From: Chth-196 sp044370935 | GTDB lineage: Bacteria; Verrucomicrobiota; Verrucomicrobiia; Chthoniobacterales; Chthoniobacteraceae | Length of the DNA stretch: 27,699 nt | Direction of reading: 5' to 3' | NCBI GenBank assembly: GCA_044370935.1 | Contig: JBILUQ010000012.1 | Span: 1 to 27,699 of the forward strand | Shown here: positions 8,150 to 16,002 of the stretch, piece after piece | How the letters are laid out: each line of letters starts with the position of its first letter | Numbering within the stretch: position 1 is the stretch's first letter | Made by a program: the position numbers and the translations under genes | The notes under the pieces: generated by a model | The model's database searches: none | The model's input: the letters and a program-made list of their open reading frames with translations, nothing else | Told to the model about the DNA's origin: nothing

Positions 8150-8434
8150 TTATTCAATGACCTTTGTGACAATGAAGAGCCCGTTGGCTTGCCGGGGAGC
8201 ATTTGCCAACGCTTGCTCCGATGTGAACCAATCGCGCTCGGAATCGGCTCGGAACACGTTATACAGCTCCGAGGAGTGCGCTGTCGGCTTGACTCCCTCC
8301 ACGTTTACTTCCTTGAGCTTCTCAACGTAGCCCAAGATATGGGAGAGCTGTTCCTGAAACCTTGCTGCCTCGGTTTCGGACAAATCGAGGCGGGCCAGTT
8401 GGGCTGTGTATCTGACGTCAAAGTCGGCACTCAT
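8150..8434 (-). CDS. gatC: Asp-tRNA(Asn)/Glu-tRNA(Gln) amidotransferase subunit C
   Basis: 94 residues, normal for GatC, the small subunit that wraps around and stabilises GatA against GatB. The start at 8432-8434 is chosen because it gives the classic N-terminus MSADFDVRYTAQLARLDLS and has a purine-rich GGGGGAAA a few bases upstream, one of the few Shine-Dalgarno-like sites in the window. The frame stays open 65 codons further upstream, but that sequence has no GatC similarity. The central HILGYVEKLKEVNVEGVKPT and the C-terminal aromatic/hydrophobic end (GLFIVTKVIE) match the family. It heads the gatC-gatA-FIST-phr run. Confidence 0.93.
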   Translation of the reverse strand: MSADFDVRYTAQLARLDLSETEAARFQEQLSHILGYVEKLKEVNVEGVKPTAHSSELYNVFRADSERDWFTSEQALANAPRQANGLFIVTKVIE

Positions 8435-8742
8435 ACAATTTCCCCCAGTAAAGGCGGGCTTGGCCGCGGGTTTCAACAATCGAATGAAATGAGTTCTGCG
8501 GAAATTGTCGTCGAGGGAAGTTTTCGGGCCGATCTTGCCCGGAAAGGCAGGCTGATCACTCGGTTTCAGTAGGACAAAAATGGGCTGGTTCCACTGGGAA
8601 GTTTGTGTAAGGTCATAGGTGCCTTCCATGAAGGACTTTTTGGATGCGCTGAAGCCTCAATTTTGGCTGGGATCGCGCTCAGGCGCCTCCGTTTCGTTCC
8701 ACCATTTTTCCATCCTCCGCAACCCTTTTACCTCTCCCAGAA
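8435..8742. other. divergent intergenic region gatC / tandem-module membrane protein
   Basis: About 300 bases with no convincing gene. The minus frame of gatC stays open through most of it without family similarity. On the plus strand a 40-codon ORF starts at 8628 (ATG) and stops at 8748-8750, overlapping the GTG start of the next gene by eight bases; it may be a leader peptide or chance. Promoters for both flanking genes should lie here, but I found no convincing -35/-10 pair. Confidence 0.4.
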
Positions 8743-10080
8743 GTGAGTAAAGCCAAACAATCCCCTGAAGCCTCCGTCGGAGAAAAGTCACTTAGAGAGG
8801 ATCCGCCAGCGTCGTCTTCTAAGCAGCCTTTGGAGCTTGGCGAGGAGTCGCCCCCGCGGCAGAAGACTCGGGAATCGACCCGAAATCTGCTGCTTGGGAT
8901 TGCTCTAAACCTCATTGCGATACCGATGTGCGGAGCGGCGTTCGGATTCGCCCCGCGGGAGGCTTTTGTCTCCATCGCGACGGCGCTGCTGATCGCGCTC
9001 GTGGTTTTCGTGTCGATGCAGTTCAGGGTGATTCAGCAGCGAAACGGTACGTTTGCGCTCATGGCACTCGGGTTGGTGCTGACACTGGTTGTGCCTTTGA
9101 GCGTGACTTTATGTTCGTCCGGGGCGGAATGGGTTCGGGTGCTTGTGGACGCCAAGCGTGCCAAGGGCATCCAGAATGCAGCCGAGCATGAATGGGCCGC
9201 ATCGAATCCCGCGTCGCGACCAGAATCCGCTCCGAACAGCAGGCCCTCAACTTTAGTAGACCCGGGGAGCGGCAAGGCTGCGGCAGCAAACCAGAACGGC
9301 ACGGTCGCGAGCGCTCAAATGGTCAACGAACCCAAGGCCGACACGCAAGTGGACCCACAGGAATTGAAAGGGCCCGGTGCACGTTTGGACACGGGCCTCA
9401 AGGGAAGTGACTCCACCGCGCAGGATCCGAGCCGGCCTGAGGAAAGCTCTGCGGAGCGAGTCACCCGCCTTTCCAAGGACGAAGCGTTGAATCGTTATCC
9501 CGGATTGGCATCTCCCGGGACTCCTGAGCATGCCCGCTACCTCGAGGCCTACAATGAGTTCGCGCGGCTCAGAAAGTTCGAGTTTTTCAAGGACCCAAAA
9601 TGGCCCCTCAATTTGGCGGAGCTCGTCGCCCTAAAAGAGGGTTGGCAGCGCGCTGACCTCGGCCAGCCCGAACGTCCGGGCAAAGAAAGAACGCCAGCGC
9701 CTCAGCGCCCCAGCGCTAACACCGGAGCGCCCCTCGGGGCGGCCGCGCCCAAGCTCGGAACAGCGCCGCAACCATCCGCCGGGCCCGGAGCTGCCCTGGC
9801 CCCCGCGGCTTCAACAAACAAGTCATTGCCCGGCGACGGGCTTTCACTCGAGATTCCTGCGGTTGACGCCTCGGACCCGAACGCCAAGGCGGTGAATCAG
9901 GCCATGATCGAAGTCCGGCGTCGATATCCAGCTGTGGGTCAGGATGGGACGCCCGAAAACCGCGCTTATTTGTCTGCTTACAAGGAGTTGGAGCGCCTGC
10001 GTCCTGACTTTTTTGAAAATCCACAGTGGCCTCTCAAGCTGGCGGATCTCGTTGCCAAGAGCGAAGGCTGGAAGCGCTGA
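8743..10080 (+). CDS. unrecognised three-TM protein with a duplicated C-terminal module
   Basis: 445 residues; I do not recognise the family. A charged N-terminus (1-45) precedes three likely membrane segments at about 48-70, 74-93 and 103-124. These are followed by a long Pro/Ala/Gly/Ser-rich region, predicted extracytoplasmic if the N-terminus is inside. Two similar modules of about 57 residues lie at 245-301 and 386-443, separated by a low-complexity linker (about 305-370). Both share RYP, GTPE, YL-x-AY, RLR, FF, P-x-WPL, LA-(E/D)LVA and a terminal EGW; the second ends the protein. The start is a GTG at 8743 with no Shine-Dalgarno. It is followed 111 bases later by purF and is divergent from gatC. 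The coding call is strong because of the internal repeat; the function is unknown. Confidence 0.8.
   Translation: MSKAKQSPEASVGEKSLREDPPASSSKQPLELGEESPPRQKTRESTRNLLLGIALNLIAIPMCGAAFGFAPREAFVSIATALLIALVVFVSMQFRVIQQRNGTFALMALGLVLTLVVPLSVTLCSSGAEWVRVLVDAKRAKGIQNAAEHEWAASNPASRPESAPNSRPSTLVDPGSGKAAAANQNGTVASAQMVNEPKADTQVDPQELKGPGARLDTGLKGSDSTAQDPSRPEESSAERVTRLSKDEALNRYPGLASPGTPEHARYLEAYNEFARLRKFEFFKDPKWPLNLAELVALKEGWQRADLGQPERPGKERTPAPQRPSANTGAPLGAAAPKLGTAPQPSAGPGAALAPAASTNKSLPGDGLSLEIPAVDASDPNAKAVNQAMIEVRRRYPAVGQDGTPENRAYLSAYKELERLRPDFFENPQWPLKLADLVAKSEGWKR
9475..10071 (+). repeat. diverged internal duplication encoding two 57-residue modules
   Basis: Copy A spans 9475-9645 and copy B spans 9898-10071. 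Matching protein positions are offset by 143 residues (Arg251/Arg394, Gly259/Gly402) and by 142 after a one-residue gap (Trp287/Trp429). At least half the positions are identical or similar, mostly aromatic, Pro and Gly residues. The DNA has diverged enough that selection on the protein, not recent copying, explains the similarity. Confidence 0.85.
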
Positions 10081-10191
10081 AAGTTTATTCAGGGAGTTTC
10101 GAATGGTTTTCAGGAGGCGACTTGACGCAGGGCGGTGCTGCCTTTTGTCTGGAGGCAAGTTCTCCCCGCGCCCCACCTCTCCCTGATTTTA

Positions 10192-11649
10192 GTGAAAAAC
10201 CACCGCCCCACCCACGAATGCGGCGTCTTCGCCGTCTACGGTCATCCAAACGCCGCCGTATTAACTTACTACGGCTTGTACGCACTCCAGCACCGGGGGC
10301 AGGAGAGCGCCGGCATCGTCACAGCAGACGAGCCGAACTCATTGTTCCGAAGACATGTAAACATGGGCTTGGTGTCTCAGGTATTCGCCCCAAAAGACTT
10401 GGACTCCCTGAAGGGGACCCGTGCCATGGGGCACGTTCGCTACTCGACGACGGGCTCAAGCAACCTCGTCAACGCGCAGCCTTTCGTGGTCAATACGGCC
10501 CGCGGTCAAATCGCCATTGCTCACAACGGAAACCTAGTGAATGCGGCCCTGTTGAGGGAAGACCTCGAGGAGCGCGGATCGATTTTCCAAACCACCGTCG
10601 ATAGCGAGGTTATTCTGCATCTGCTCGCACAACCCGCTGAGCCGGAGGGCGTTTTTGCGGCGCTTCGCAAAATCCACGGAGCCTACTCGCTCGTGATGAT
10701 GAGTGAACGGGAGATCATCGGCGTGCGTGACCCGTTTGGGTTTCGCCCGCTTGCGATTGGAAAATTAGATGGTGCTTGGGTGCTCTCCAGTGAGACTTGT
10801 GCCTTTGATTTAATTCACGCCGAGTTTGTTCGCGAGGTGGAGCCAGGCGAGGTGGTGATCATCGATGAAAACGGATTGCGCTCCGAGTGGCCCTTCGGCA
10901 AGCAACGCAAAGCTTTCTGTATCTTCGAATACGTCTACTTTGCCCGTCCCGATTCGATCATAGCTGACATTAATGTCGCGCGAGTCCGCACCCAGATGGG
11001 GCGAGAACTCGCACGGTTGCATCCCGCCGAGGCGGACGTGGTGGTGCCGGTACCAGATTCTGGAAACTACGCGGCGCTTGGATTCGCGGAGGAACTAGGC
11101 ATTCCCTACAGCCACGCCTTCGTCCGCAATCATTACATCGGGAGAACCTTCCTGCAGCCCAGCCAGCTAATTCGAGACTTTAACGTGCGAGTGAAGTTGA
11201 ACCTCATCAAGGAGGCGGTTGCTGGAAAACGCGTTGTGGTTGTCGACGATTCGATCGTCCGCGGGACCACTGCGAGGGCTAGGATAGTGAACTTGCGTGA
11301 GGCAGGCGCAGCCGAGGTGCACATGAGGATCTCCTGTCCGCCTCACAAACATTCCTGCCATTACGGCATCGATTTTCCGGATCCGGAAAAGCTCTTGGCT
11401 AACCAGTGCTCGATTGACGAAATCCGCTCTTATCTTGGCGCTGACTCTATTGGATACTTAGACCCGACCTCTATGGTGCGGGCGACGGGCCAGAAGCCGA
11501 GCGACTTTTGTCTGGCGTGTTTCAATGGTGACTATCCGGTGCCAGTCGATCCGCAAATCGATAAGCATGTAATGGAGCGTCGGAGCCGTCGTCCTAATTT
11601 GTTGGGGTCAAGCGAGTCAACCCCGTCACTCTTTCCTCAAAAACACTGA
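10192..11649 (+). CDS. purF: amidophosphoribosyltransferase
   Basis: 485 residues from the GTG at 10192. The enzyme makes 5-phosphoribosylamine from PRPP and glutamine, the first committed step of purine synthesis. The catalytic Cys is residue 10 in HECGVFAVYG, so a nine-residue propeptide would be removed, as in the Bacillus-type enzyme. The glutaminase domain includes LQHRGQESAGI and AIAHNGNLVNA. The PRPP motif is VVVVDDSIVRGTT. Cys residues in KAFCIFEY, KHSCHYG and DFCLACF match the 4Fe-4S ligands of the Bacillus-type enzyme. An alternative GTG at 10135 would add 19 residues; it has AGGAGG (10112-10117), but 17 bases away, and would give an unusually long propeptide. purM follows after five bases. 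Confidence 0.95.
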   Translation: MKNHRPTHECGVFAVYGHPNAAVLTYYGLYALQHRGQESAGIVTADEPNSLFRRHVNMGLVSQVFAPKDLDSLKGTRAMGHVRYSTTGSSNLVNAQPFVVNTARGQIAIAHNGNLVNAALLREDLEERGSIFQTTVDSEVILHLLAQPAEPEGVFAALRKIHGAYSLVMMSEREIIGVRDPFGFRPLAIGKLDGAWVLSSETCAFDLIHAEFVREVEPGEVVIIDENGLRSEWPFGKQRKAFCIFEYVYFARPDSIIADINVARVRTQMGRELARLHPAEADVVVPVPDSGNYAALGFAEELGIPYSHAFVRNHYIGRTFLQPSQLIRDFNVRVKLNLIKEAVAGKRVVVVDDSIVRGTTARARIVNLREAGAAEVHMRISCPPHKHSCHYGIDFPDPEKLLANQCSIDEIRSYLGADSIGYLDPTSMVRATGQKPSDFCLACFNGDYPVPVDPQIDKHVMERRSRRPNLLGSSESTPSLFPQKH

Positions 11650-11654
11650 GATCC

Positions 11655-12710
11655 ATGGCCAAAACTTCATCCTCGTCAAACTCCCGCTCCATAAAGAAAA
11701 AAAAGGCCTACGCCGCTGCTGGCGTGGACGTGGATCTCGGCAACCAAGTTAAAAGTGGAATCCAGGCGCTTGTGAAAGGGACCCATGGCTCGGAGGTGCT
11801 CGGGCGGATTGGCGGATTCGGCGGAATGTTCCGCCCGAATTTTCGCGGTATGAAGGATCCAGTTTTGGTGTCCAGCGTCGATGGCGTCGGGACGAAGCTC
11901 AAAATCGCTTTCGCTACCGGTAAACACGACACGGTGGGCCAGGATCTTGTGAACCACTGCATCAACGACATTGCAGTCATCGGCGCAAAGCCGCTGTTCT
12001 TCCTGGATTACATCGGCGCCGAGCGTTTGGAGCCCGGGGTCTTTCGCGACATTCTCAAGGGTTTTGCCAAAGCCTGCAGGGCAGGGGGCTGCGCACTAGT
12101 GGGTGGCGAGACTGCTCAAATGCCTGGGATGTATCAGCGCGGCGAATATGATTTGGCGGGAACCATCGTCGGCGTTGTTGACCGCCCCAAGCTTTTGGAT
12201 GGAAAACAAATTCGCGCGGGCGACGTCATTCTTGGAATGCCCTCATCCGGGCTTCACACCAACGGATACTCGCTTGCGAGAAGCGTGCTTTTAGATCGAA
12301 TGGGTCTGTCGCTAAAATCCAAGCCAAAGGGTCTCAGCAGAACTCTTGGTGAGGAGCTACTGAAGGTGCACGTGAATTATCAACCTGCATTAGCCGCGCT
12401 GCCTCATGGTTTCGCGAAGGGGCTTGCTCACATTACGGGTGGCGGTCTTTTAGACAACCTGCCTCGGGTTTTGCCCTCAAAATGTGACGCTGTGATCGAC
12501 ACCAAATCCTGGAAGGTGCCCGCACTTTACAATATTATTCAAGAGGGCGGTGAGGTGGATCGTGAAGAAATGTATCAGGTCTTCAACATGGGCATTGGCA
12601 TGGCGGTTGTTGTTCGTGCCAAGGACTCCGCAGAAGTTGCAAAAAGACTTAAAGCGAAGCCCATAGGCCGGATCGTGAAGGGGTCTGGCGTGGTGAAGCT
12701 TGAGTTCTAG
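11655..12710 (+). CDS. purM: phosphoribosylformylglycinamidine cyclo-ligase (AIR synthetase)
   Basis: 351 residues. It closes FGAM to AIR with ATP, the fifth step of purine synthesis. Key blocks are YAAAGVDVDLGN, the PVLVSSVDGVGTKLKIA region, GQDLVNHCINDIAVIGAKP, FLDYIGAERL, GGETAQMPGMY, GEYDLAGTIVGVV, PSSGLHTNGYSLAR and the HITGGGLLDNLPRVLP region. The usual E in GGETAEMPG is Q here. The first 17 residues form an extra Ser/Lys-rich extension before the family core, including a run of eight A (11697-11704), with no later plausible start. purF ends five bases upstream, so purF-purM is one unit; AIR synthesis is not complete in the window (purD, purN and purL are elsewhere). Confidence 0.96.
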   Translation: MAKTSSSSNSRSIKKKKAYAAAGVDVDLGNQVKSGIQALVKGTHGSEVLGRIGGFGGMFRPNFRGMKDPVLVSSVDGVGTKLKIAFATGKHDTVGQDLVNHCINDIAVIGAKPLFFLDYIGAERLEPGVFRDILKGFAKACRAGGCALVGGETAQMPGMYQRGEYDLAGTIVGVVDRPKLLDGKQIRAGDVILGMPSSGLHTNGYSLARSVLLDRMGLSLKSKPKGLSRTLGEELLKVHVNYQPALAALPHGFAKGLAHITGGGLLDNLPRVLPSKCDAVIDTKSWKVPALYNIIQEGGEVDREEMYQVFNMGIGMAVVVRAKDSAEVAKRLKAKPIGRIVKGSGVVKLEF

Positions 12711-12724
12711 TTCGCATCGTACCG

Positions 12725-12758
12725 GTCGCGGCTCCAACCCTGTCGCGGCTCCATCCCT
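12725..12758 (+). repeat. two adjacent copies of a 17-bp unit
   Basis: GTCGCGGCTCCAACCCT (12725-12741) is followed immediately by GTCGCGGCTCCATCCCT (12742-12758), with 16 of 17 identical. It lies between the purM stop and the start of the serine hydrolase, so it is in the leader or promoter of the latter. Confidence 0.9.
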
Positions 12759-12772
12759 CTTTAGTGTCCCGG

Positions 12773-13951
12773 ATGATGAAATCCATGTTTGCGCTCCATC
12801 TTTTTGGTTTTGTGTCGCTCTTGCTTTCGCCCATTCAGGCGAGGGCGGATGCGATTTCAAAGGTGATGCAAAAGTTTGTGGATGATCGAGAGGTGTCAGG
12901 AGTTGTGACGCTGGTGGGCTTGCGGGACGGAGTCGAGCATCTGGAGGCGGTTGGGAAAAGTGATCTCGCAGCGGGTCGTCATATGCAAAAGGACGATTTG
13001 TTCTGGATTGCTTCCATGACAAAGCCGATGGCGGCGATTTGTGTGATGATGCTTGTCGAGGAGGGAAAGCTTGCGGTTGATGACCCGGTTGAAAAGCATT
13101 TGCCGGAGTTTAAAAACCAGTGGTTGATGCAATCCAAAGATTCCAAACAGATGGTTCTCTGCAGACCCAAGCGGTCCATCACGGTCCGCGATTTATTGAC
13201 TCACACTTCCGGCATCAGCGAAGTGAAGGCGCCGCGCCCGAACTGCAGTCTAGCCGAGCTCGTGATGGGATACTCTAGGGAGCCTCTCGCGTTTGAGCCG
13301 GGCTCCAAGTGGAGCTATTCAAATCCTGGGATCAACACGCTTGGACGGCTCGTGGAAATTGCTAGTGGCACCCCGTTCGCGGATTTCATTCAAAACCGCC
13401 TTTTCAACCCGCTTGGAATGAAAGACACCACTTTTTGGCCCACGAAGGAACAACACACAAGGGTCGCAAAGAGTTATAAGCAAAACAAGGAAAGCCATGA
13501 GCTCGAGGAAACGCCCGTTTACTTCACCGAGGGCAATTTAGAAGATAGGAGCCGGACGCCGTACCCAGCCGGTGGCCTCTATTCGACTGCCAAGGATGTC
13601 GCGTGTGTCTATCAAATGATGCTTTCCGGAGGCACGTTTCGTGGGCAAAAAATTCTCAAGCAGGAGACCGTGCAGTTGATGACTACTACACAGACTGGCG
13701 ACATTAAAACCGGTTTTGTCGACGGCATGAGTTGGGGACTGGGCTTTCAGGTTGTGAAGGAGCCCGTCGGCGTAACTGCGGCCTTGGCAAGGGGCAGCTT
13801 TGGTCACGGCGGTGCGTATGCGACTCAGAGCTGGGCTGACCCGGTCGCTGGAAAGATCTACATCCTGATGATTCAACGGTCGGGAATGCCCAACGGGGAT
13901 GGATCCGCCATTCGCGAGGCATTTCAGAATACAGCCGCCGGATCGCGCTAG
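12773..13951 (+). CDS. secreted beta-lactamase-related serine hydrolase (SxxK)
   Basis: 392 residues from the ATG at 12773; a GTG at 12764 or ATG at 12776 are alternatives. The N-terminus MMKSMFALHLFGFVSLLLSP, with likely cleavage after QARA, is a signal peptide. The catalytic Ser-Lys pair is in SMTK (81-84), the Tyr motif is YSN in KWSYSNPG, and the third motif is HGG in FGHGGAYATQ. RDLLTHTSG is also typical of the Beta-lactamase (PF00144, class C-like) family. Members include esterases, D-aminopeptidases and beta-lactamases, so the substrate cannot be named; esterase activity fits the other secreted hydrolases nearby. A 17-bp tandem repeat precedes it and a cupin gene follows after 19 bases. 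Confidence 0.88.
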   Translation: MMKSMFALHLFGFVSLLLSPIQARADAISKVMQKFVDDREVSGVVTLVGLRDGVEHLEAVGKSDLAAGRHMQKDDLFWIASMTKPMAAICVMMLVEEGKLAVDDPVEKHLPEFKNQWLMQSKDSKQMVLCRPKRSITVRDLLTHTSGISEVKAPRPNCSLAELVMGYSREPLAFEPGSKWSYSNPGINTLGRLVEIASGTPFADFIQNRLFNPLGMKDTTFWPTKEQHTRVAKSYKQNKESHELEETPVYFTEGNLEDRSRTPYPAGGLYSTAKDVACVYQMMLSGGTFRGQKILKQETVQLMTTTQTGDIKTGFVDGMSWGLGFQVVKEPVGVTAALARGSFGHGGAYATQSWADPVAGKIYILMIQRSGMPNGDGSAIREAFQNTAAGSR

Positions 13952-13970
13952 CGCTCATCGGAGTTTTTGT

Positions 13971-14321
13971 ATGAACGAACCCAAAATCGCGATTGCACAG
14001 TTGGATGAGATTGCACCCGTCCCGTGCCCCTGTGGACAGGCAAGGCGCGCCTTCAATGAACCCTGGAACACGCTAGCGACGGTTCATCTCACAGACATTT
14101 CCAAGGACAGTCGCCTGCATTTCCACAAGGGAATGACCGAGATTTACATCGTCCTGGAAGGGGAGGGGTACCTCGAGGCTGACGGGGTCCAGTACCCCCT
14201 CAAGCCTCTTACTGCAGTGATGATCAGGCCGGGCTGCGTTCACCGTGCGGTTGGAAACTTGCGGATCATTAATGTTCCCATGCCGCCCTTCGACCCGGCT
14301 GATGAGTTTGAGGTGGACTAA
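13971..14321 (+). CDS. small single-domain cupin protein
   Basis: 116 residues. The start at 13971 gives MNEPKIAIAQLDEI and has GGAG seven to ten bases upstream; the open frame extends 24 codons further, overlapping the previous gene. A single Cupin_2 barrel is visible. Motif 1 is about LHFHKGMTEIYIVLEGEG, with the two His and the Glu as metal ligands; motif 2 is MIRPGCVHRAVG, with the third His. A Cys pair (CPCG) lies near the N-terminus. The protein appears cytoplasmic. Cupins are very diverse (isomerases, dioxygenases, sugar-binding regulators), so no reaction is proposed. It lies between a secreted hydrolase and a sulfatase. Confidence 0.85.
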   Translation: MNEPKIAIAQLDEIAPVPCPCGQARRAFNEPWNTLATVHLTDISKDSRLHFHKGMTEIYIVLEGEGYLEADGVQYPLKPLTAVMIRPGCVHRAVGNLRIINVPMPPFDPADEFEVD

Positions 14322-14349
14322 CCCGTCCTTATCATCGCTGCTTCCGAGG

Positions 14350-14373
14350 AAAATCCGTGCACCATAGGATTTT
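14350..14373 (+). terminator. hairpin after the cupin gene
   Basis: AAAATCC (14350-14356) and GGATTTT (14367-14373) form a 7-bp stem around a 10-base loop, 28 bases after the cupin stop. The stem's 3' arm ends in TTTT but GGGGG follows, so termination would be weak; it may separate the cupin from the sulfatase gene. Confidence 0.3.
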
Positions 14374-14443
14374 GGGGGCTGGGCCCGTATTTGTTGCGAA
14401 ATCATGAAACCCGCAATTCACGCCGGTGTTTAAACGCGTGAAT

Positions 14444-15946
14444 ATGATTCGCCCTAAGCACCAAGCTCTCGCCTTATTTGTGCTAATATGGGGCAGCGAC
14501 TGCCGGGAGGCAGCAGCAGCCCCAAAGTTTAACGTGCTGCACATTGTCTCCGACGATCTGAACGTGAACCTCGGTGTTTACGGGCACGCCGAGGTGAAGT
14601 CGCCCAACATCGACAGGCTCGCGGCCCGGGGCGTGACCTTCGATAGGGCGTACTGCCAATTTCCGCTTTGTAATCCGAGTCGCGCCTCATTCATGACGGG
14701 CTTGCGACCGGATACGACGGGGGTTTACGAAAATCGGACGAACTTCAGAACGAACGTCCCCGATGCGGTGTCGATTCCACAGAGCTTCTTGAACGCGGGT
14801 TACCGAGTTTCACGTGTGGGTAAACTCTATCACTACGGAGTTCCAACTCAGATCGGAACGGACGGACTGGATGATCCTTTGTCATGGGAGACGGTGGTTA
14901 ATCCCCGGGGGCGCGACGTTGACGATATTGCCTTGGTGAATGTGCTGGAATCCTCGTCTGCCGATGGTGTTCGTACCGTGATTGGCAGGGAGTTGAAGAA
15001 TACCGGAGGCACTCTCAGTTGGCTTGCATCAGAAGGGACGGACTCAGAGCAGACAGACGGGAAAGGCGCGGCCGCCGCAATCGCACATCTGGAAGAACGC
15101 GCCAAGGATTCGAATCCGTTTTACCTGGCCGTCGGCTTCTATCGCCCGCACACGCCGTATGTCGCGCCAAAGGCGTATTTTGAATTGTACCCGTCTCAGA
15201 GCATCAAGCTGCCGGTCATTCCTTCAAATCTCTCTGAATTATTTCCGCTGCCAGCGTTGTCTATCCAAAAGAAAGCAGAGGTTGGAATGTCGGATTCGCT
15301 CCGGCGCGAGGCCATACAGGCCTACCAAGCATCCACGACTTTTATGGATGCTCGGGTGGGGGAGCTGCTGGACGCGCTTCAGCGATTAAAACTCGAGGAC
15401 AGCACGATCGTGGTCTTCCATAGTGACCACGGCTACCACCTCGGTGAGAAAAATCTTTGGCAGAAGATGAGCATCTTCGAGGAGTCTGTGCGGGTGCCAT
15501 TGATTATTTCTGTGCCCGGCAATCATTCAAACGGACAACGCTCTCCACGCACTGTCGAGCTGGTTGATCTTCACAAGACCTTAACGGACCTCTGCGGAAT
15601 CGCTGGGGATTCCAAGACCGAAGGATTCAGTCTTCGGCCTCTCGTGGAAAAGCCTGACAGTCTCTGGGTGCATGCAGCCTATTCCCAGGTGACCCGCGGC
15701 GATTTGGTCGGGACGTTTGAAGCAGGAAACGGCAGCAAAAAAAACACCTCAAGAATCATGGGACGCAGCGTAAGAACCGAAAGATTCCGCTACACTGAGT
15801 GGGATGGTGGAGCAGCGGGCGTAGAACTCTATGATCACGAAACCGACCCGGGCGAGTACAACAATCTTGCAAACCTGCCTGAGCACGCCTCGGTTGTAGC
15901 TTCCCTCAAGAAAACGCTCTCCCAAGGGGCACCGCTTACGCGCTAA
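14444..15946 (+). CDS. secreted sulfatase, iduronate-2-sulfatase-like
   Basis: 500 residues from the ATG at 14444 (a GTG at 14426 would add six). The N-terminus MIRPKHQALALFVLIWGS looks like a signal peptide with cleavage near AAAA-PKF. The metal site begins at SDDLN (Asp37, Asp38). The modification motif is CNPSR with Cys76, which must be converted to formylglycine. RPDTTGVYE follows, and the second metal site is HSDHGYHLGEKNLW. The layout and local sequence (VGFYRPHTPYVAPKAYFELYP) resemble iduronate-2-sulfatases of the S1 class. Such enzymes remove sulfate from sugars of sulfated polysaccharides. No formylglycine-generating enzyme is in the window. It is convergent with the large hydrolase at 16003. 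A run of eight A occurs at 15737-15744. Confidence 0.92.
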   Translation: MIRPKHQALALFVLIWGSDCREAAAAPKFNVLHIVSDDLNVNLGVYGHAEVKSPNIDRLAARGVTFDRAYCQFPLCNPSRASFMTGLRPDTTGVYENRTNFRTNVPDAVSIPQSFLNAGYRVSRVGKLYHYGVPTQIGTDGLDDPLSWETVVNPRGRDVDDIALVNVLESSSADGVRTVIGRELKNTGGTLSWLASEGTDSEQTDGKGAAAAIAHLEERAKDSNPFYLAVGFYRPHTPYVAPKAYFELYPSQSIKLPVIPSNLSELFPLPALSIQKKAEVGMSDSLRREAIQAYQASTTFMDARVGELLDALQRLKLEDSTIVVFHSDHGYHLGEKNLWQKMSIFEESVRVPLIISVPGNHSNGQRSPRTVELVDLHKTLTDLCGIAGDSKTEGFSLRPLVEKPDSLWVHAAYSQVTRGDLVGTFEAGNGSKKNTSRIMGRSVRTERFRYTEWDGGAAGVELYDHETDPGEYNNLANLPEHASVVASLKKTLSQGAPLTR

Positions 15947-16002
15947 CTCAGACCCGCGGAACGCGAGGCCCGAGTTTTCACTGCACCTCTCTGCGTCCGA
16001 GT

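Noticed and set aside
8150..8629. Longer gatC start at 8629
   Set aside because: The extra 65 residues are unlike GatC, and the ATG at 8434 has a purine-rich site and the family N-terminus.
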